Shown here one piece after another: positions 5,760 through 7,157 of a stretch of DNA of 7,157 nucleotides. Where the stretch lies: positions 1 through 7,157 of the forward strand of contig JAHIME010000077.1 of the NCBI GenBank assembly GCA_018896595.1, read 5' to 3'. The notes below the pieces were generated by a model that searched no databases, was not told the origin of the DNA, and saw only the letters and a list, made by a program, of their open reading frames with translations. The position numbers and the translations under genes were made by a program. The stretch is from Patescibacteria group bacterium (GTDB lineage Bacteria > Patescibacteriota > Patescibacteriia > Patescibacteriales > VMTK01). Position 1 is the first letter of the stretch; each line of letters starts with the position of its first letter.

Positions 5760-5835
5760 GTCTTTCAGTTTTAACATAGACTGAAAGGGTATTACATCCA
5801 AGGATCACCCTCCACGCGGAGGGTGATTTTTATTT
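5760..5835 (+). ncRNA. Candidate small RNA (about 75 nt, two hairpins, own promoter and terminator)
   Basis: From the predicted start near 5760 the plus strand contains a perfect 8-bp hairpin (CTTTCAGT 5762-5769 with ACTGAAAG 5780-5787, 10-base loop). A 16-base unpaired segment (5788-5803) follows, then a perfect 10-bp hairpin (5804-5827) with loop ACGC and a T-rich tail. There is no ATG within the transcript and no plus-strand gene downstream, so a leader or attenuator is unlikely. Its last bases overlap the end of the NYN gene in antisense. I do not recognise an RNA family. It could be a trans-acting regulator or a structural RNA. Expression is inferred from sequence signals only. Confidence 0.5.
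5804..5835 (+). terminator. Rho-independent terminator, plus strand
   Basis: ATCACCCTCC (5804-5813) pairs perfectly with GGAGGGTGAT (5818-5827) around ACGC, and TTTTATTT follows at 5828-5835. The U-tract is on the plus-strand side only; read on the minus strand the stem is followed by CCTTGG, so it does not terminate the NYN gene. It therefore implies a plus-strand transcript. Confidence 0.8.
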
Positions 5836-6408
5836 GTTTTCTGGCTTACTGCTCTGTTCTGTTCTATGTTTTAGTTCATGTCCCCAAATATCCTCTTCGA
5901 TTTTAAGCACATCGGAATAGCCATCGCCGCCGGTTTTTAATTCTTCGGATATATTATTTTTTGAAGAAAAAATATAAACTTTTTTGCCATTATTCTTTAA
6001 GTGAGATACTAAAGCAAGAAAGTCAGAATCGCCGCTAAACAAAATTGCTAAATGATATTTTTCTATATGAAACATGGCGTCAATGGTAATTTCCACATCC
6101 ATATTGCCTTTTTCTTGAATGGCCTGCCCTTGTTCAGTTGTTAAATGTATTCTCTTTAATTCTTTTTTCCTAACTTCAAAACCAAGCCCCTTTTTAAGAA
6201 AAGTAAAAAATTTATGCCTTGGGTTAAGATTATAACTTCTTGTTCCATCAGCCGGATAAGCGGTGTAATAAAAAACCTTCAATTCAGACGCCTGAAATTT
6301 GTTTTTTAAATATTTTGTCAATTTTTCAAAATCAAACAATTTGCCTTTAGCTTTCTGCGCCTGCCAAAGGTTTGACGCGTCAATAAAAACGTAAATTATA
6401 TTTCCCAT
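5830..6408 (-). CDS. NYN-domain (LabA/DUF88, PIN-like) protein, probable ribonuclease
   Basis: The 192-residue protein shows the NYN-domain pattern: a first strand with YVFIDASNLW (D10, N13), KGNMDVEITIDAM (100-112, D104 and D110) and the FSGDSDFLALV signature (124-134, D127 and D129), followed by KKVYIFSS. These acidic residues form the metal site of PIN-like nucleases, and the family is thought to process RNA, but the target is unknown. The domain takes up about residues 3-172; a short polar tail follows. It lies between tRNA-Ser and the exonuclease gene. A GAGG about 17 bases before the ATG is too far away for a normal Shine-Dalgarno sequence. Its stop codon overlaps the T-tract of the plus-strand small RNA. 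Confidence 0.88.
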   Translation of the reverse strand: MGNIIYVFIDASNLWQAQKAKGKLFDFEKLTKYLKNKFQASELKVFYYTAYPADGTRSYNLNPRHKFFTFLKKGLGFEVRKKELKRIHLTTEQGQAIQEKGNMDVEITIDAMFHIEKYHLAILFSGDSDFLALVSHLKNNGKKVYIFSSKNNISEELKTGGDGYSDVLKIEEDIWGHELKHRTEQSSKPENK

Positions 6409-6608
6409 ATATTTTTAAATATTTACCTCAGCAACTTTCCGGTATCATTCCCAGAAATATAAATCACTTTAACGGCGATTTTTAATTTTCATTTCGGCGC
6501 TTCTTCAAAAGTTGTCTGTTAGGTTGAATTTATTGCTCATAGTTTTATTCCATTAACTCATCAACCCGAAAAAATCGCTTTTACGAGCCAAACTTCGCTT
6601 TTACCAAC
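6409..6608. other. Intergenic region between tRNA-Ser and the NYN gene; no gene recognised
   Basis: This 200-bp AT-rich stretch is the leader of the NYN gene and the trailer of tRNA-Ser. On the minus strand it contains only a very short open frame (MSNKFNLTDNF, 11 codons) without a Shine-Dalgarno sequence. A 10-bp direct repeat TCGCTTTTAC (6575-6584 and 6595-6604) lies just after the tRNA 3' end. I see no terminator hairpin with a T-tract. Confidence 0.5.
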
Positions 6609-6698
<90 letters not shown>

Positions 6699-6736
6699 GA
6701 TTTATGTTTCCGCATCCCAGAGATCGGATATGATAA

Positions 6737-7072
6737 TTATTCTTTCAATTCCGAACTGATTAAAAAAATCTTTTTCTCAAAACCTCCCCGTTCAATTTTG
6801 CGCTCGTTTTTTAATTTCATAATTTCTTCTTTATCCAAACCGCAATTATCAATAATGGCATCAATAATTTCGTAAATATCGCCGATTTCTTTCATTAGCT
6901 CTTGCCTATCGGCCATCGCTTCAACCGCCTCCTTTGCTTCTTCTTCCAATTTTTTAAACAACTCCTTTAAATATTCTTCCTGCTCTAAAATTCTGGTTTG
7001 CGGCTCGGCTTTATCTTGTTTTATAATTTCCGGAATATTATCACGCACTAATTTGTTATAAATTTTCTCCAT
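6737..7072 (-). CDS. MazG-like nucleotide pyrophosphohydrolase
   Basis: The 111-residue protein opens with the KLVRDNIPEII segment (7-17) typical of a small alpha-helical NTP pyrophosphohydrolase subgroup. It then carries the MazG-type metal-binding motif: E44, E45 and E48 in KLEEEAKEA, then E62 and D65 in KEIGDIYEIID. The C-terminal RGGFEKKIFL is also characteristic. Such enzymes hydrolyse nucleoside triphosphates to monophosphate and pyrophosphate and are thought to clear non-canonical nucleotides; distant relatives act as phosphoribosyl-ATP pyrophosphatase in histidine synthesis, but no his genes are nearby. The ATG overlaps the end of the upstream membrane-protein gene by 17 bp, suggesting translational coupling. 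GGA lies eight bases before the ATG. Confidence 0.87.
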   Translation of the reverse strand: MEKIYNKLVRDNIPEIIKQDKAEPQTRILEQEEYLKELFKKLEEEAKEAVEAMADRQELMKEIGDIYEIIDAIIDNCGLDKEEIMKLKNERKIERGGFEKKIFLISSELKE

Positions 7073-7157
7073 AGTTTTTTTCCAAATTAATTAAACCCAT
7101 CATCGCGATTAACAGCCAGAACATCACCGCCAAATCATTTTTAAAATACGGAACATC
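7056..7157 (-). CDS. C-terminal end of a membrane protein (partial), possibly O-antigen ligase/polymerase-like
   Basis: The minus strand is open from the window edge to a TAA at 7056-7058, giving the last 33 residues of a protein. They comprise a short DVPYFKNDLA segment, a hydrophobic helix VMFWLLIAMMGLI and the tail NLEKNYGENL. The pattern of a PYFKNDL motif followed by one last membrane helix resembles the end of O-antigen ligase/polymerase (Wzy/WaaL-type) proteins as I remember them from CPR genomes, but this is too short for a firm call. It ends inside the MazG-like gene with a 17-bp overlap. Confidence 0.5.
   Translation of the reverse strand, partial: DVPYFKNDLAVMFWLLIAMMGLINLEKNYGENL

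Noticed and set aside
5804..5835. Hairpin as terminator of the NYN gene
   Set aside because: The T-tract follows the stem only on the plus strand; in the direction of the NYN gene the stem is followed by CCTTGG.
6455..6464. TCATTCCCAG as another end of the dispersed repeat family
   Set aside because: Only ten bases match, and no GGGAATCCAG partner lies nearby.
6575..6604. Direct repeat TCGCTTTTAC after tRNA-Ser as an integration attachment site
   Set aside because: The copies are adjacent and do not repeat the tRNA 3' end, and no integrase gene is in the window.

Overview
The window reads as a stretch of a small-genome, AT-rich bacterium of the Candidate Phyla Radiation (Patescibacteria, Parcubacteria-like). 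This is an inference from the gene types: a winged-helix/nucleotidyltransferase protein of a kind common in that group, a ruvB – small membrane protein – PH-domain run, an S23-type four-helix-bundle gene flanked by AT-rich inverted repeats, and many short dispersed repeats. TAA, TAG and TGA all end genes here, so nothing suggests UGA recoding.

Every protein gene lies on the minus strand, so transcription runs from high to low coordinates. In that order: the C-terminal tail of a membrane protein cut by the window edge (7056-7157), overlapped by a MazG-like nucleotide pyrophosphohydrolase (6737-7072); tRNA-Ser(CGA) (6609-6698); a NYN/LabA-type PIN-like protein (5830-6408); a DEDDh 3'-5' exonuclease with an ExoX-like tail (4811-5638); ruvB (3772-4797); a two-helix small membrane protein (3505-3759); a membrane PH-domain protein (2958-3500); rmuC (1729-2820); an S23/four-helix-bundle cassette (1274-1727); and a nucleotidyltransferase-like protein (196-1242). 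Exonuclease, ruvB, small membrane protein and PH protein are separated by only 4 to 13 bp and look like one operon. DNA repair and recombination (exonuclease, RuvB, RmuC) is the shared theme. No gap exceeds 300 bp.

The least ordinary parts are not the housekeeping genes. (1) On the plus strand, between the NYN gene and the exonuclease, a sigma70-like promoter, two perfect hairpins and a canonical U-tract terminator outline a free-standing small RNA of about 75 nt (about 5760-5835), opposed to all neighbouring genes. (2) The nucleotidyltransferase gene has absorbed two dispersed repeats in frame. One is a 42-bp insertion with a 6-bp direct duplication of the flank. The other is a GC-rich 119-bp element whose termini match the TGTCATTCCC/GGGAATCCAG repeat that forms a nested palindrome after rmuC. 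Inside it, 14-bp and 16-bp tandem duplications shift the frame and then restore it. (3) The S23-type gene sits between perfect 18-bp inverted repeats like a mobile cassette. (4) The window opens with exact 40-bp tandem copies of a hairpin-forming G-rich unit, which may run on past the edge.
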